Assembly: GCA_002342415.1 (NCBI GenBank)
Contig: DDPY01000012.1
Span: 1 to 30,835 of the forward strand
Length of the DNA stretch: 30,835 bases
Source: Prevotella sp. UBA2456
GTDB taxonomy: Bacteria; Bacteroidota; Bacteroidia; Bacteroidales; Bacteroidaceae
Reading direction: 5' to 3'
In this document: piece by piece, positions 30,403 through 30,835 of the stretch
How positions within the stretch are numbered: the stretch's first letter is position 1
How the letters are laid out: every line of letters begins with the position of its first letter
Made by a program: the position numbers and the translations under genes
The notes under the pieces: generated by a model
What the model saw: only the letters and a program-made list of their open reading frames with translations
Told to the model about the DNA's origin: nothing
Database searches by the model: none

Positions 30403-30414
30403 TTCGTACCTTTG
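30383..30414 (+). promoter_or_regulatory. Promoter of tRNA-Phe
   Basis: TTTG at 30383-30386, a 20-bp spacer and TACCTTTG at 30407-30414 match the Bacteroidota consensus exactly. The predicted start near 30420 leaves a leader of about 35 nt containing GCAATC/GATTGC and GAAACGTTTC inverted repeats. Confidence 0.8.
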
Positions 30415-30454
30415 CACCCGCAATCAGGAGGATTGCCTACGAAACGTTTCAAAT

Positions 30455-30527
30455 GGTGCCTTAGCTCAGTTGGTAGAGCATCGGACTGAAAATCCGTGTG
30501 TCCCCGGTTCGATTCCTGGAGGTACCA
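30455..30527 (+). tRNA. tRNA-Phe (anticodon GAA)
   Basis: The 73-nt gene folds as a cloverleaf: acceptor GGTGCCT/AGGTACC (one G-T pair), D arm GCTC/GAGC, anticodon stem CGGA/TCCG with loop CTGAAAA giving anticodon GAA, and T loop TTCGATT. The T stem CCCGG/CCTGG has one C-T mismatch. The 3' CCA is not encoded after discriminator A30527. Confidence 0.95.
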
Positions 30528-30546
30528 CTTTTCCTCCTTTCATTAG

Positions 30547-30588
30547 AACCCCTGTTTAGAGATTTCTCTGGCAGGGGTTTTCCTTTTG
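30547..30588 (+). terminator. Terminator after tRNA-Phe
   Basis: AACCCCTG (30547-30554) pairs with CAGGGGTT (30572-30579), with a nested AGAGA/TCTCT inner stem, followed by TTCCTTTTG. Confidence 0.75.
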
Positions 30589-30605
30589 TTCGCACCATAC
30601 CCTTC

Positions 30606-30663
30606 CTGAGTCGACTCAAATGATCGATTGAGTTAACTCATTTGATGTTTTGAGTTAACTCAA
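30606..30663. repeat. Three-unit palindrome array with 22-bp period (copy 2)
   Basis: Units CTGAGTCGACTCAA (30606), TTGAGTTAACTCAT (30628) and TTGAGTTAACTCAA (30650) are spaced exactly 22 bp apart, as in the array at 3856-3913, and again a T-run follows (30665-30670). The centres are TCGA or TTAA, both self-complementary. Confidence 0.75.
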
Positions 30664-30670
30664 CTTTTTT

Positions 30671-30835
30671 GGAGTGCAGATATATACTATAATTTTTATG
30701 TTTTAGGGTGTCAGGGTGTCAGAATGCCTATATACAAAGGGCTGCACCCTGTTTTTATAGGGTGACAAGGGTGACAGGAGGCGGGGATTTTTGTATAGTC
30801 TTTGAGTCGCTTTAGCCTCGCTTCAGACAGGGAGA
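30671..30835. other. G-rich direct-repeat region at the window edge, no gene seen
   Basis: AGGGTGTC occurs twice in tandem (30705-30720) and AGGGTGACA twice in tandem (30759-30776), with CTGCACCCTG between them as an inverted counterpart. No open frame or TAnnTTTG promoter is convincing here. A gene may start beyond base 30835. Confidence 0.5.

Noticed and set aside
30455..30527. tRNA pseudogene because of the C-T mismatch in the T stem
   Set aside because: All other arms, the anticodon loop and a consensus promoter and terminator are intact. A single T-stem mismatch is tolerable.

Overview
The window reads as chromosomal DNA of a Bacteroidales bacterium, most like Prevotella or a close relative. 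The reasons are recurrent Bacteroidota-type promoters (TTTG, about 20 bp, TAnnTTTG) upstream of many genes, the lack of Shine-Dalgarno reliance, a tRNA gene without encoded CCA, and typical Bacteroidales neighbours such as sppA-lpxK-pnp-thiL and an AmgK/MurU-type pair. No species can be named from this sequence alone.

Layout. 1-3807 is ordinary GC-rich chromosome: the 5' end of gap on the minus strand, then mscL, a SulP/STAS anion transporter and a secreted aldose 1-epimerase. 3808-5295 is a gene-poor stretch. It holds a three-unit, 22-bp-period palindrome array, a long imperfect inverted repeat of ACACTCCCCC-type words, a strong terminator, a promoter, and a roughly 360-nt segment dense in complementary arms that I interpret as a structured RNA or leader. 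5296-12659 is a tight five-gene operon, visibly more AT-rich than its flanks: degenerate J-domain membrane protein, membrane-anchored GrpE-like protein, 833-residue Hsp70, pseudokinase/AAA+ fusion, and TerB-like protein. After a second hairpin-rich stretch (12660-13050) come two more accessory genes: a DUF6804-like membrane protein and a small DUF6717-like protein.

15331-25338 is core-like and on the minus strand. It carries guaA, a MurU-like nucleotidyltransferase, an AmgK-like kinase fused to a RapZ C-terminal domain, a YjjG-like HAD phosphatase, a large secreted six-hairpin glycosidase-like protein, a candidate small RNA, and groEL/groES with a sigma-54-like promoter. 25447-30402 is a plus-strand operon, sppA-lpxK-pnp-thiL, ended by a terminator. 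Then come tRNA-Phe(GAA), its terminator, a second copy of the 22-bp palindrome array, and G-rich direct repeats running off the end.

The most interesting system is the operon at 5296-12659. It appears to encode a complete dedicated Hsp70 machine (J-like, NEF-like, Hsp70) whose two co-chaperones are membrane proteins. It is combined with an AAA+ motor carrying a kinase fold whose catalytic loop is degenerate, and with a TerB-like protein. Its only visible promoter lies 440 bp upstream, in front of the structured RNA segment, so that RNA could be the operon's leader. A second theme is short repeated words that have entered reading frames: an identical 25-bp segment occurs twice inside guaA, and a 7-bp tandem repeat lies inside thiL.
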